Source of the DNA: Chloroflexota bacterium | Lineage (GTDB): Bacteria > Chloroflexota > Dehalococcoidia > Lucifugimonadales > UBA3495 | Direction: 5' to 3' | NCBI GenBank assembly: GCA_028875655.1 | Contig: JAPPCX010000054.1 | Span: forward strand, 1-64,000 | Length of the DNA: 64,000 nucleotides | Translations under genes and position numbers: made by a program | Notes under the pieces: generated by a model | Told to the model about the DNA's origin: nothing | Databases searched by the model: none | What the model saw: only the letters and a program-made list of their open reading frames with translations | Shown here: piece by piece, positions 28,451-36,032 of the stretch | How the letters are laid out: every line of letters starts with the position of its first letter | Numbering within the stretch: position 1 is the stretch's first letter

Positions 28451-29005
28451 TTAGCGGCGGATGGTGGACGCGCGGGTGATGCACAGCGTCACGTCGTCCT
28501 GATTCCAGTAGCGCGTTTCCCGGGTGATGATCAGGAAGGGCGTGCCGTCGCGGCCCAGCCGTTCCCGAATGTCGGAATAGCTATTCTGGAAAAATATCGT
28601 GTCGCCGATGCTGGGGTAGGCGTACACTTCGATTTCATTGCCCGCGTTGAGCACCCGCACCAGGTCGGTGGGCACCGGCGGCAGTTCGCCGGGGCGGGCC
28701 ACGGAACCGATGCCGTCGGACTCCGGGTTCTCTTCGAACGCCGCCGTGATGGGGTCGTCCATGTCCGGCCGGATCCGGCTGGCCAGGTAGCTGACCATGA
28801 TCGGAGGCGCGATTAACTCACCGTAGCGCGTTGAGCTGGCGAAATCATCGTCCCAGTAGCGCGGGTCGGGGTCCATCAGGGCCTGGGTGAACCGGCGCAT
28901 GTACTCGCCGTCCACCACACCCCAGGATTCTACGATATCCCCGCTGACGCCGATCATGGCCTGCACTTCCGGCGTCAGCGCGGTGGGAGGGGCTTGTTGT
29001 GTCAT
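28451..29005 (-). CDS. MaoC N-terminal / FAS1-like dehydratase domain protein
   Basis: A 184-residue hotdog-fold protein. VDGEYMRRFTQALMDPDPRYWDDD and GELIAPPIMVSYLASR match the FAS1-like dehydratase N-domain, followed by ALEVYAYPSIGDTIFF-like and ITRETRYWNQ strands. In many bacteria this half pairs with a MaoC domain to form a heterodimeric acyl-CoA hydratase; the MaoC partner is the next gene. The substrate is unknown, and no CoA ligase or dehydrogenase is adjacent to narrow it. Confidence 0.75.
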   Translation of the reverse strand: MTQQAPPTALTPEVQAMIGVSGDIVESWGVVDGEYMRRFTQALMDPDPRYWDDDFASSTRYGELIAPPIMVSYLASRIRPDMDDPITAAFEENPESDGIGSVARPGELPPVPTDLVRVLNAGNEIEVYAYPSIGDTIFFQNSYSDIRERLGRDGTPFLIITRETRYWNQDDVTLCITRASTIRR

Positions 29006-29083
29006 AACAAAACGCTCCGAAATTTGCGGATGCTGTACTGCCGAAAAGCCTAGCGCAGCCCGCCCGGTTCGTCAATGCGATGG

Positions 29084-30013
29084 CTATCCACCGTAGGCTC
29101 GCTCCAGCACCGCGTCCAGTTCGTCCATTGTGTAGCGGTACTCCTGCGTGCCGCGCTGCTGGATAACAAAATGCGCGCACGCCGAGCCGATCTGCGCGGC
29201 GCGTTCCAGCCCCTCCTTGCGGATTAACCCAAGGATCAGACCGCCTCGAAAGGCGTCGCCGGCGCCCGTGGGGTCCACCACGTTCTCGGTGGGCACGCAG
29301 GGCACGATGACCTCACCCTCCGCAGTGGTGATGCGCGTGCCCTGCTCGCCCAGCGTAGTGACCATGGCGCCCGTCAGTTGCATCAACCCGCTCTTGTCGA
29401 TGCCCGTCCGCTCGGAGATCAGCGCCATTTCGTAGTCGTTGGCGATCAGCAGGTCGCTGTTGCGTATGCACTCCGTCAGGCCTTCAGCCTCCCACACCGG
29501 CAGCGATTGGCCGGGGTCGAAAATGGTGTAGATGCCGGCCTTCTTCGCGTCCGCAGTGAAGTTGGACATATCGGTCAGGTTGCCCGGGCCTACTATATTG
29601 ATGGCCTCTGAGGGATCAAGTTGGCTGAAGTCAAACCCCGCCGCGTGTTTCATCGCCCCGGGATTGAACCCCGTTATTTGGTTGTCCGCCAGGTCGGTCA
29701 CGATGAACGCGGACGCCGTGGCCTCCTCCTCCACGATCTTTATGTCGTCCGTGGGGATGCCGTTCGAGTTCAGCCGGGTGAAGTAGTCCCGGTAGTCATT
29801 CCCGATGGCCGCGATGAGACGGGGTGTCTGCCCCAGCATCGCCAGTGAGTACGCGATGTTGCCGGCCGTGCCGCCGAAGTAGGCGTTGAACCCGTCCACC
29901 GTGAAACTCAGGTTGATCTGGTGGACCCGCTCGGGGACGATGTGGTCGCCGAAACGTCCGGGGAACGTCATGATGCGGTCGATGGCCAGGGAACCGGATA
30001 CTAGTATTTCCAT
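29084..30013 (-). CDS. PfkB-family carbohydrate/nucleoside kinase
   Basis: A ribokinase-fold kinase of 309 residues. The N-terminal GFNAYFGGTAGNIAYSLAMLG is the PfkB signature 1 region. The catalytic NVVDPTGAGDAFRGG with its Asp base is signature 2. The pattern, including the N-terminal SGSLAIDRIM, is close to adenosine kinase-like members, but the substrate cannot be fixed from motifs. Neighbouring genes do not clarify the pathway. Confidence 0.88.
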   Translation of the reverse strand: MEILVSGSLAIDRIMTFPGRFGDHIVPERVHQINLSFTVDGFNAYFGGTAGNIAYSLAMLGQTPRLIAAIGNDYRDYFTRLNSNGIPTDDIKIVEEEATASAFIVTDLADNQITGFNPGAMKHAAGFDFSQLDPSEAINIVGPGNLTDMSNFTADAKKAGIYTIFDPGQSLPVWEAEGLTECIRNSDLLIANDYEMALISERTGIDKSGLMQLTGAMVTTLGEQGTRITTAEGEVIVPCVPTENVVDPTGAGDAFRGGLILGLIRKEGLERAAQIGSACAHFVIQQRGTQEYRYTMDELDAVLERAYGG

Positions 30014-30036
30014 TTACGTTCATTCCTTCAGGTAGT

Positions 30037-30086
30037 TTTGACATGGATGTACGGGATGATCCTTCGACAGGCTCAGGATGCGCGGG
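30037..30086. repeat. Composite of two dispersed repeats
   Basis: A TTGACATGGATGTACGGGAT unit is joined to CCTTCGACAGGCTCAGGATG. The first type recurs in degenerate form near 32.8 and 63.3 kb, the second at 48.5 and 59.0 kb. It fills the gap between the DUF192 lipoprotein and the PfkB kinase. Confidence 0.65.
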
Positions 30087-30108
30087 GTTTGTTGAAACGC
30101 GACGGGAC

Positions 30109-30858
30109 TCAGCAGCCCCATTGGCCGGCGATTTCGCCGCCGAACTTGACGGTGTCGCCGGCCTCAATCCCGTGCATCGCTGCCTGGCCCGCGTTCAGCT
30201 CCAGGATGAAGCGCACCAGACCGGCCGACGGATACAGTTTCAGCCGGTCCCGGGGCGTGTCCAGCGGCGGATTTGGCACGTCCGCCGTTACCCCGGCCAC
30301 GATACAGTCCGCCCGGATCCAAACCATGTCCAGCGGAAAGTGCATGTTCGGCATCCAGAACGAGCGTGGCCCATCCGCTTCGTACACGAACAGCATTCCC
30401 TGATCCTCGAGCATCGACGGCCGGCCCGACAGCCCCTGCTGCCGTTCTGTCGGAGTAATCGCCAGGTCAACCGTATAGACGGTGTCTCCGATACGCAGCA
30501 GTGGAGCATCGGGCAGCGGCGTGTCGGTGGGCACGGGAGCCGGGGTCGCCGTGGGTGGTGTAGTGGTAATGGGGCCTACCGTGAGCGTCGTCAACATAGG
30601 GGTAGGCTGTGCGGTAGGCGTTGGAGGCGAATGCGTCGCCGTTGGCGCTGACGTCCGGCCCGCAGGTTGGGTAGGAGCAGCGGCCCCCGGAGTCTCTGAC
30701 AAGTTGCCGCACGACGTCATTGCCAACAGCAACACTGCCAGCAAAACCGTCGCCTTGAGCCACTGGATTCCCGCTTTCGCGGGAATGACAGGTGGACGGC
30801 GGGAATGACGGTCTTTCGGGCGGGAATGACGGCCCGCCGGAAGCAAATCAAGTTGCAT
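30109..30858 (-). CDS. DUF192-domain lipoprotein with repeat-derived N-terminus
   Basis: A 249-residue precursor. The hydrophobic segment LKATVLLAVLLLAMTSCGN ends in a plausible lipobox Cys. It is followed by a Thr/Pro-rich linker of about 60 residues and a DUF192 domain (VDLAITPTERQQGLSGRPS, GMLFVYEADGPRSFWMPNM, PLDMVWI). DUF192 proteins are small beta-barrels of unclear role. No ATG lies close to the hydrophobic core; the only good start is at 30858, right after the stop of the upstream gene. The first ~30 residues (containing PAKAGIQ) are a translated dispersed repeat. Confidence 0.8.
   Translation of the reverse strand: MQLDLLPAGRHSRPKDRHSRRPPVIPAKAGIQWLKATVLLAVLLLAMTSCGNLSETPGAAAPTQPAGRTSAPTATHSPPTPTAQPTPMLTTLTVGPITTTPPTATPAPVPTDTPLPDAPLLRIGDTVYTVDLAITPTERQQGLSGRPSMLEDQGMLFVYEADGPRSFWMPNMHFPLDMVWIRADCIVAGVTADVPNPPLDTPRDRLKLYPSAGLVRFILELNAGQAAMHGIEAGDTVKFGGEIAGQWGC
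30763..30840. repeat. Expanded GGATTCCCGC/GCGGGAATGAC repeat
   Basis: One full unit is followed by two further GGCGGGAATGACGG half-units. The element lies inside the 5' coding part of the DUF192 gene and is translated there. Confidence 0.8.
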
Positions 30859-31644
30859 CTAGCCAATATCTGCCCTTATATCCGAGATGCGCTGTTGCAG
30901 CGAGCGGAGCAGCAGCGCCGTGGGCGGGGGCGCGACGTGGGTGTAGCCCACGCCCATGTCCTGCAGCTCTTTGGCCGTGAGCGGGAACGCCGGGTGATTC
31001 ATCGGCATGGACAGTTTGGCGCCGCCGGCCGCCTTAACCTCCGCCGCCAGCTCCTCAAGCCGCGCCCGGATCACCGGGCTCTGCGGATCCCGGATACCCA
31101 TGTACTCGGAGAAGTCGGTGGGCCCGATGGACACCAGGTCGATGCCGGGCAACTGCGCAATCTGCCCGATTTCGCTGATGCCTTTCTCGTCCTCGGTCAT
31201 CACCGACAGGACGATATTCTCGTTGGACGTGCGCGTGTGTTCGTCCCAGCTTACGGTGCCGAACCGGGCCGCGCGCGTGCCGCCGGCCCCACCCCGGTGT
31301 CCCAGCGGCGCATACCGCACCGCGTCCACGGCGCGCCTGGCCCCTTCCAGCCCGTCGATGTGCGGGATGATGATGCCCTGCGCGCCGGCGTCCAGCAGCC
31401 GGAGGATCAGGTTTTCGTCGTTGCCCGGAATGCGGATCATGGACGTCACGCCCACCAGATCCGCGGCCATGATCATCTGCGTGACCAGGCCCAGGTCAAA
31501 GGTGGTGTGCTCCATGTCGATAAACGCGGCGTCGAAACCGGCCAACCCGATGATCTCCACGACCTGCGGGTCGGCGAAGGTCACGTATGTGCCCAGCGCC
31601 AGCCGATTTTCGCGCAGCGCGCGTTTGACTCTATTCTCCTGCAT
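30859..31644 (-). CDS. HpcH/HpaI-family aldolase, second copy
   Basis: A 261-residue class II pyruvate-type aldolase. It shows FDAAFIDMEHTTFDLG, the metal region AGAQGIIIPHIDGLEGARRAV and PLGHRGGAGGTRAARFG, followed by VSIGPTDFSEYMG. It resembles the 12.3-kb gene in architecture but differs clearly in sequence (for example RGGAGGTRAA against RGMFGG), so the two are not a recent duplication. ATG 31644 is taken because the upstream ten residues are unlike family N-termini. Its stop abuts the DUF192 start (TAGATG). Confidence 0.88.
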   Translation of the reverse strand: MQENRVKRALRENRLALGTYVTFADPQVVEIIGLAGFDAAFIDMEHTTFDLGLVTQMIMAADLVGVTSMIRIPGNDENLILRLLDAGAQGIIIPHIDGLEGARRAVDAVRYAPLGHRGGAGGTRAARFGTVSWDEHTRTSNENIVLSVMTEDEKGISEIGQIAQLPGIDLVSIGPTDFSEYMGIRDPQSPVIRARLEELAAEVKAAGGAKLSMPMNHPAFPLTAKELQDMGVGYTHVAPPPTALLLRSLQQRISDIRADIG

Positions 31645-31706
31645 GGGAAACGGGCTCCTTGACTGAGGTGGCAAACATCATAGCAGACGGGGCGGGGGCG
31701 ATGGTT

Positions 31707-32420
31707 TTATAGTATGTCCAGCAACTCGGTGAGGTTCCCGATCTCCCGGTGCGGCGTTATCCCGGTCTCGTTGGCGACGCCATCGCGGTTCAGCCACACG
31801 CTCAGCATGCCGTAGTTGTTCGCCCCCAGCACATCGCTTTGCAGCGAATCGCCCACGTGCGCCACGCTGTCCGGCTTGTCGCCGAATCCGGCAAGGGCAA
31901 ACTCAAAAATGCGCGGGTCGGGTTTGGGAAACCCGCACTCGTGGGCGAACACCGTGAAATCGAACACGTCGTCCAGGCCAACCATCTGCGGCGTGTTGTT
32001 CCCGTTGGAGATGATGCCCAACCGGAAACGGCCCTGGAGCGCCTCAAGGACGCCGGCCACGTCATCGTAGGGCCTTGCTCCGGCGACGCGAGCCTCCCAG
32101 TAAAGCCGGTACAACTCTTCCGCCGCGCCACGAGCGCGGAATCCGACGTGTTCCACGGTCCTGACCATGGCCGTGTAACGGATTTCCTCCTGCGTTGTCG
32201 CTCCTTCTCCCAACTCCGACGCAACCTCATCTCGAATTTCCATCATCCGCCGGACGGTAAGCTTCCGCGCTGCATCTCCCGGCGCCATGACCCGCAACCG
32301 TTCCAGCGTCAGTTCCAGGGCCCGCCCCATGGCCGCCTGAAAATCCCACAGGGTGTCGTCCATGTCAAAGGTAATTGTCGTGATATTCCGCTGATTCGTC
32401 AGCCTTTCCAACGTCGTCAT
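31707..32420 (-). CDS. HAD-superfamily hydrolase
   Basis: A 237-residue haloacid-dehalogenase-fold phosphatase. Motif I is ITFDMDDTLWDF, motif II is GIISNGNN, motif III contains GFPKPDPRIF, and motif IV is HVGDSLQSDVLGA. The helical C1 cap between I and II is of the YjjG/N-acylneuraminate-9-phosphatase type. The substrate is unknown. ATG 32420 is chosen; the TTG start of the track adds residues read from the intergenic region. Confidence 0.88.
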   Translation of the reverse strand: MTTLERLTNQRNITTITFDMDDTLWDFQAAMGRALELTLERLRVMAPGDAARKLTVRRMMEIRDEVASELGEGATTQEEIRYTAMVRTVEHVGFRARGAAEELYRLYWEARVAGARPYDDVAGVLEALQGRFRLGIISNGNNTPQMVGLDDVFDFTVFAHECGFPKPDPRIFEFALAGFGDKPDSVAHVGDSLQSDVLGANNYGMLSVWLNRDGVANETGITPHREIGNLTELLDIL

Positions 32421-32471
32421 GGTCCATGATTCCTGGTCGTATGGCAGCGTTCCGTTCAAGGTCAACGCAGA

Positions 32472-32804
32472 TCAGGGCGCCGGGGCGGGCAGGTCCCAGC
32501 GGAGGAAATTGCGGTAGCGGTCGCCGCCGGCCCAGGGCAGCAGGTCGAGGACGATGCGCTCAGGCTCGGGGACATCGCCCTGACGTATGGTGTCGTCGAG
32601 GTAACGGCGCAGTCGCATGAAGGTGGGCAGGCGGAAGCCGGCTTTGGCGACGCGCTGGATGACGTCGTGGGGTTCCGGGGGTTCGCCGGGATCCCAGTCG
32701 TCGCTGACGGCTTGGGCGAGGCGGCGCATCTTGATGATGGCGAATTCGGGGGCGAACCTGCGGTTGAGGGCGTTGACGCGGCGACGGATTTCGGAAAGGG
32801 TCAT
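32472..32804 (-). CDS. Hypothetical protein
   Basis: A 110-residue basic, probably helical protein (MTLSEIRRRVNALNRRFAP...) with no domain I recognise. Composition and codon use match real genes, and it is oriented with the HAD gene downstream, 51 bases away. Its TGA stop is in frame with the HAD ORF, but nothing suggests read-through. Confidence 0.6.
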   Translation of the reverse strand: MTLSEIRRRVNALNRRFAPEFAIIKMRRLAQAVSDDWDPGEPPEPHDVIQRVAKAGFRLPTFMRLRRYLDDTIRQGDVPEPERIVLDLLPWAGGDRYRNFLRWDLPAPAP

Positions 32805-33149
32805 GGGATCACCTCTTACGGAGAGTTATTGGCATGGATCAACAGGATGGACGGGATTATGGGATTTTCCGCTTATTTCCGCTCATTTTCGTTCGTTTGA
32901 GTAGGGCGTTGGGGTAGGTTATGGGGGTGAATGGGGGCGGATTGAGCGGGTGGCGGGCTACATGAGCGGGCGGCGGGAGAATCGTGATGGAGTTGGGCGG
33001 TTGCATAGTTAAATGGTACGGATGGGTGTAGGGTCAGGGCAAGGGGGAAGTGTCACCAGGTGGCGTTCCGTATTGTTTCATTGACATCGCAAGGGCCTGT
33101 TGGTACGCTTTCCCCCGCATCGCCAGACCCGACCGGAGAATATATCAAC
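32805..33149. other. Intergenic region with repeat remnant and promoter
   Basis: This 345-base gap lies between the unknown minus-strand gene and the plus-strand Tat peptide. It holds a degenerate GGCATGGATCAACAGGATGG element (32829-32870), G-rich direct repeats around 32950-32985 (GAGCGGGTGGCGGG, GAGCGGGCGGCGGG) and the promoter at 33081. I see no coding sequence in it. Confidence 0.5.
33081..33109 (+). promoter_or_regulatory. Promoter of the small Tat-exported peptide
   Basis: TTGACA (33081-33086) and TACGCT (33104-33109) are 17 bases apart. They lie inside the longer ORF of the track, which argues that translation begins downstream at the GTG at 33150. Confidence 0.55.
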
Positions 33150-33359
33150 GTGCCCAAACAGAACGAAAACGTCCACAATAGAACCTCTCGCCGCCGTTTC
33201 CTGGGCGTGCTCGGCATAGGCATTGCCGGTGCCGCCGTGGTGGCCGGATTGATGCCCTTCGGCCGGCGCACCCAGACCGCCGAGGCCGCCAGCGAGTTCC
33301 CGGGCCCGGGGTCGATGTTCCACCCGGCGCAGGACCCTCGCACCGACCCGCGACGGTAG
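33150..33359 (+). CDS. Tiny Tat-signal peptide-bearing protein
   Basis: A 69-residue protein. The twin-arginine motif TSRRRFLGV is followed by a hydrophobic core (IGIAGAAVVAGL) and an AEA-type cleavage site. The mature part would be only about 23 residues, rich in Pro, Gly and Asp. The GTG at 33150 has GGAGAA nine bases upstream and a promoter before it; the ORF-track start at 33060 has neither. It could be a real exported micro-peptide, a Tat anchor that remains uncleaved, or the remnant of a larger exported protein. No family is recognised. Confidence 0.6.
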   Translation: MPKQNENVHNRTSRRRFLGVLGIGIAGAAVVAGLMPFGRRTQTAEAASEFPGPGSMFHPAQDPRTDPRR

Positions 33360-33382
33360 GCAGCCAACATATTGCATGTCGG

Positions 33383-33401
33383 GGCGGGTCCGGTACCCGC
33401 C
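33383..33401. terminator. Hairpin between convergent genes
   Basis: GGCGGGT-CCGGT-ACCCGCC is a perfect 7-bp stem with a 5-base loop in the 60-base gap between the Tat peptide gene and the end of mutL. There is no U-run, so termination would be weak; the sequence also resembles a common GGCGGGT...ACCCGCC dispersed palindrome. Confidence 0.45.
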
Positions 33402-33419
33402 CTATTCGTTGGCGCATTT

Positions 33420-35165
33420 CTAACGCCGGCCGAATTCCCGCTCCAACTGGTACTCCGTAAAGTGGATCACCGTGGGCCGGCCGTGGGGGCAGTGGTGGGG
33501 GTTTTCGGTAGTTTCCAGTTGCCGTAGCAGCGCATCCATCTCGTCCGTGCTCAGGATATCGCCGGCCCGCACCGCGCCGTGGCAGGCGATGGTGGCGACC
33601 AGCGCGTCCTCCCGTTGCATCACCACCTGCTCCACGGCTACGGCGTCCAGCAGATTGGTCAGGGCCAGCGCCGGGTCGGGATTGCTCCGCCCGGTGAGAG
33701 TCGCCGGAACCGCCCGCACCAGCCACGCCTCTCCCCCGAACGGTTCCAGCAGAAACCCATACTCGGAGAGCATATCGGCGTACTCCTGCAGGGTGGCCGC
33801 CTGAGCCAGGTTCAAATCCACCGGCGTCGGCGCCAGCAGCGGCTGCGACCCATTATCCCGCGACTGGCCGCGGGGCCTGATCCGGTCATATACGATCCGC
33901 TCGTGGGCAGCGTGCTGGTCAACCAAGTACATGCCCTCGGAACCCTCCGCCACGATGTAAGTCTGACGAATCTGGCCCACCACTCGCAGCCCAACCAGCA
34001 CGTCCCGCAGGGAACCGCCGACCGACGTGAGTTCGGCGCTCGGCAGCGCCAAGCCGTCCGTCGGAGGACTTCCCGACCCGATTGCCAGGGCCGGCGCAGA
34101 GCGATAGTTCAACGGTAGCCCCGCGCCGGACGGCGCTTCACCGGGCACGCTGAACGCGCGGCTCGCCGGCCGCACGGGAGCGTGGGCCACCAGCGCGTCG
34201 CTGACGGCGCGCCGCACCGCCGAAAAGATTCGGTTCTCGTTGCGGAACCGCACCTCGCGCTTGGTCGGATGCGAGTTGACGTCGACCTCTGCAGCCGGCA
34301 GGTTAACATTGATGACCGCCAGCGGGTAGCGCCGGTCGGGCAGCGTTCCCTGGTAGGCCTGCTCGATAGCGTACATGATCGAGCGGTGATAGACCCAGCG
34401 CCGGTTGACCAGCAATGTCACGTGGGAGCGGTTATGCCTGCTGAGATCGGGCGCGCCGGTGTACCCGAATATCGAGGCGTGGGCGTCCGTGCCGGATACC
34501 GGGAGCATCCTGGCCGCCACGTCGCCGCCGTACAGCGACAGGATGACGTCCTGCAGGTTGCCGCTGCCCGGCGTGTTGACCTGCTCGCGTCCGTCCGCGG
34601 CCAGCGTGAACCGCACCTCGGGGCAGGCCAAGGCGTAGCGGGTCACCACCTCCTGGATGCGGGCGGTTTCGGCGGCGTCGGAGCGCAGGAACCTGCGACG
34701 GGCGGGCAGGTTGCCGAAGAGCTCGACGACCTGGACGGTCGTTCCCACCGGGCATCCGACCGGCCCCTCGCCGACCGGTTCCCCGTAGCGAAATTCGATG
34801 CGCGAGCCGGCTTCCGCGTCGGCTACTCTGGTGGTGCAGGCAACCCTGGCCACCGCCGCGATACTGGGCAACGCCTCGCCGCGGAACCCCAGGGTAGCCA
34901 CGGTTTCCAGGTCGCCGGCCGTGGCGAGTTTGCTGGTGGCGTGATGGCGAAACGCCAGGGAGAGTTCATCGGCGGGTATGCCGCAGCCGTCGTCGGTGAC
35001 GCGGATTTCGGCGATGCCGCCACTGCTGACCGATACGGCAATGCGGGTGGCCCCGGCGTCCAGGGAGTTTTCCACCAACTCCTTGACCACGGAGGCGGGA
35101 CGCTCCACAACCTCGCCAGCGGCGATCTGTGCCGCGACGTTGGGAGGGAGTTGGCGTATGGGCAT
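33420..35165 (-). CDS. mutL: DNA mismatch repair protein MutL, endonuclease type
   Basis: GHKL ATPase acting after MutS. The N-terminus has the ATP site ENSLDAGATRI, TDDGCGIPADEL and GFRGEALPSI. The C-terminal dimerisation/nuclease domain shows DQHAAHERIVYD, ACHGAVRAGD-type and CPHGRPTVIHF motifs. These are the metal-binding elements of nicking MutL proteins used by bacteria without MutH. In the usual DQHAx2Ex4E motif the last Glu is Asp here. At 581 residues it is of normal length. It lies three bases after a HAD gene and in the same direction as mutS. Confidence 0.95.
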   Translation of the reverse strand: MPIRQLPPNVAAQIAAGEVVERPASVVKELVENSLDAGATRIAVSVSSGGIAEIRVTDDGCGIPADELSLAFRHHATSKLATAGDLETVATLGFRGEALPSIAAVARVACTTRVADAEAGSRIEFRYGEPVGEGPVGCPVGTTVQVVELFGNLPARRRFLRSDAAETARIQEVVTRYALACPEVRFTLAADGREQVNTPGSGNLQDVILSLYGGDVAARMLPVSGTDAHASIFGYTGAPDLSRHNRSHVTLLVNRRWVYHRSIMYAIEQAYQGTLPDRRYPLAVINVNLPAAEVDVNSHPTKREVRFRNENRIFSAVRRAVSDALVAHAPVRPASRAFSVPGEAPSGAGLPLNYRSAPALAIGSGSPPTDGLALPSAELTSVGGSLRDVLVGLRVVGQIRQTYIVAEGSEGMYLVDQHAAHERIVYDRIRPRGQSRDNGSQPLLAPTPVDLNLAQAATLQEYADMLSEYGFLLEPFGGEAWLVRAVPATLTGRSNPDPALALTNLLDAVAVEQVVMQREDALVATIACHGAVRAGDILSTDEMDALLRQLETTENPHHCPHGRPTVIHFTEYQLEREFGRR

Positions 35166-35168
35166 GGC

Positions 35169-35606
35169 CTAGAACAGGGGGACTTTGGTGCCCTTGGCCC
35201 GGTACTGGCGGTCCTCGGAATCCCCGGTTTCCGCGAAGTCGCAGATGATGCGGTAAATGCGGTCCATCTCGTGGTCAACGCTGCGGGAGAAGAAGTAGGG
35301 CGGCACCCAAACGCCGCCGAAAGCGGCGACTATCTCCGGATAGTCGTCGATGACGAATTCCGGCTCGAAGGGTATTTTCAGTTCCTCAAGCCGTTCGTGG
35401 AAGTGGTGGGTCGGCTTCTCGTACACCCCGCTGACGAACCTTTGCAACTCGTGCTTTTCGATGACTTCCCATCGTTCACCCATCCCGGACCAGATGTATA
35501 TTTCGTGCCCGTCGTTCAGCAGTTTCTGGAAGGTGTCAACGGTGCCCGGACGCAGAGTGTCGTCCAGTCCCAAGATGGTGTAGTCAACGTCAAAAAAGAT
35601 TTTCAT
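35169..35606 (-). CDS. HAD-like protein of unknown substrate
   Basis: A 145-residue protein with motif I reading FFDVDYTILGLDDTLRPG, motif II IYIWSGMGERW and a motif IV-like FVIDDYPEIV. It lacks a large cap domain. The second Asp of the DxD motif is present (DVDYT). The function is unknown. It sits between the ArsC/Spx-like gene and mutL, the latter three bases downstream. Confidence 0.75.
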   Translation of the reverse strand: MKIFFDVDYTILGLDDTLRPGTVDTFQKLLNDGHEIYIWSGMGERWEVIEKHELQRFVSGVYEKPTHHFHERLEELKIPFEPEFVIDDYPEIVAAFGGVWVPPYFFSRSVDHEMDRIYRIICDFAETGDSEDRQYRAKGTKVPLF

Positions 35607-35649
35607 GGCAGGTCGTCGCTTTTGCGGTCCGTGGCGGGTGTTCCGTCGG

Positions 35650-36012
35650 TCAGTCGCTGAGGGCCTCGGTAATCGCCTTGACGCTGGCCCCGATCAGGAG
35701 CCGGTCTCCCAGCCTAACGATGGGGCGGCGCACCAGCCGGGGTTCTTCGAGCATCAAGGCCAGCTTGCGCTCGTCGGAGAGCTCCGCCGCGTTGAGGCCC
35801 ATCTTCTTCAGCGACGGGCTGCGGCTGGCGAACATCGCGCTTACGCCTGGTTCCCCTACCTCGGCAACCAGGTCATTGAGCTCCGTTTCCGTGAACGGTT
35901 CTTTGAAATAATCTCTTTCGGTTACGGTCAGACCGTTTTGTACGAGCAACTCCCGCACCTTGCGGCAACTGCTTCAACGTGGCCACCAATACATTGTTGC
36001 CGTATCACTCAT
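35650..36012 (-). CDS. ArsC/Spx-family thioredoxin-fold selenoprotein (UxxC), TGA read as Sec
   Basis: The track shows only a GTG-started fragment of 102 residues. Read upstream in the same frame, the gene continues to an ATG at 36012 through one TGA at 35974-35976: MYWWPR-U-SSCRK. The ArsC/Spx family has CxxC(R/K) exactly here, so the TGA replaces the first redox Cys. GGGGAG lies eight bases before the ATG. The body carries the family segment LVRRPIVRLGDRLLIG. Total length is 120 residues, normal for ArsC/Spx. A 12-bp hairpin starts right after the TGA. Such proteins reduce arsenate or act as thiol-redox proteins; the substrate is not known. It lies between mutS and a HAD gene. The alternative is a pseudogene with a nonsense mutation. 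Confidence 0.85.
35945..35973 (-). promoter_or_regulatory. Candidate bacterial SECIS hairpin of the ArsC-like gene
   Basis: Starting with the base after the TGA, the mRNA can pair AGCAGUU with AGUUGCU (two G-U pairs). After one G-G mismatch it pairs CCGCA with UGCGG, leaving the apical loop AGG. Bacterial SECIS elements are stem-loops just downstream of the UGA with a G in a small apical loop. The loop here is 14-16 bases from the UGA, slightly closer than usual. Worked out by hand, not folded by program. Confidence 0.6.
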
Positions 36013-36032
36013 CTTATCGTCTCCCCGTGATC

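Noticed and set aside
12319-31644. The two HpcH/HpaI aldolases as a recent duplication
   Set aside because: Their motifs and lengths differ substantially, and flanking sequence is unrelated.
32466-32474. TGA between the 110-residue unknown and the HAD gene as a further Sec codon
   Set aside because: The context (DLPAPAP before, SALTL after) is not a redox motif, and the HAD gene has its own start; an ordinary stop is enough.
35974-35976. TGA in the ArsC-like gene as a nonsense mutation or frameshift
   Set aside because: Frame, family residues, start codon and ribosome site are intact on both sides, and the stop sits exactly on the redox Cys with a hairpin behind it. A second identical case exists at 46717-46719.
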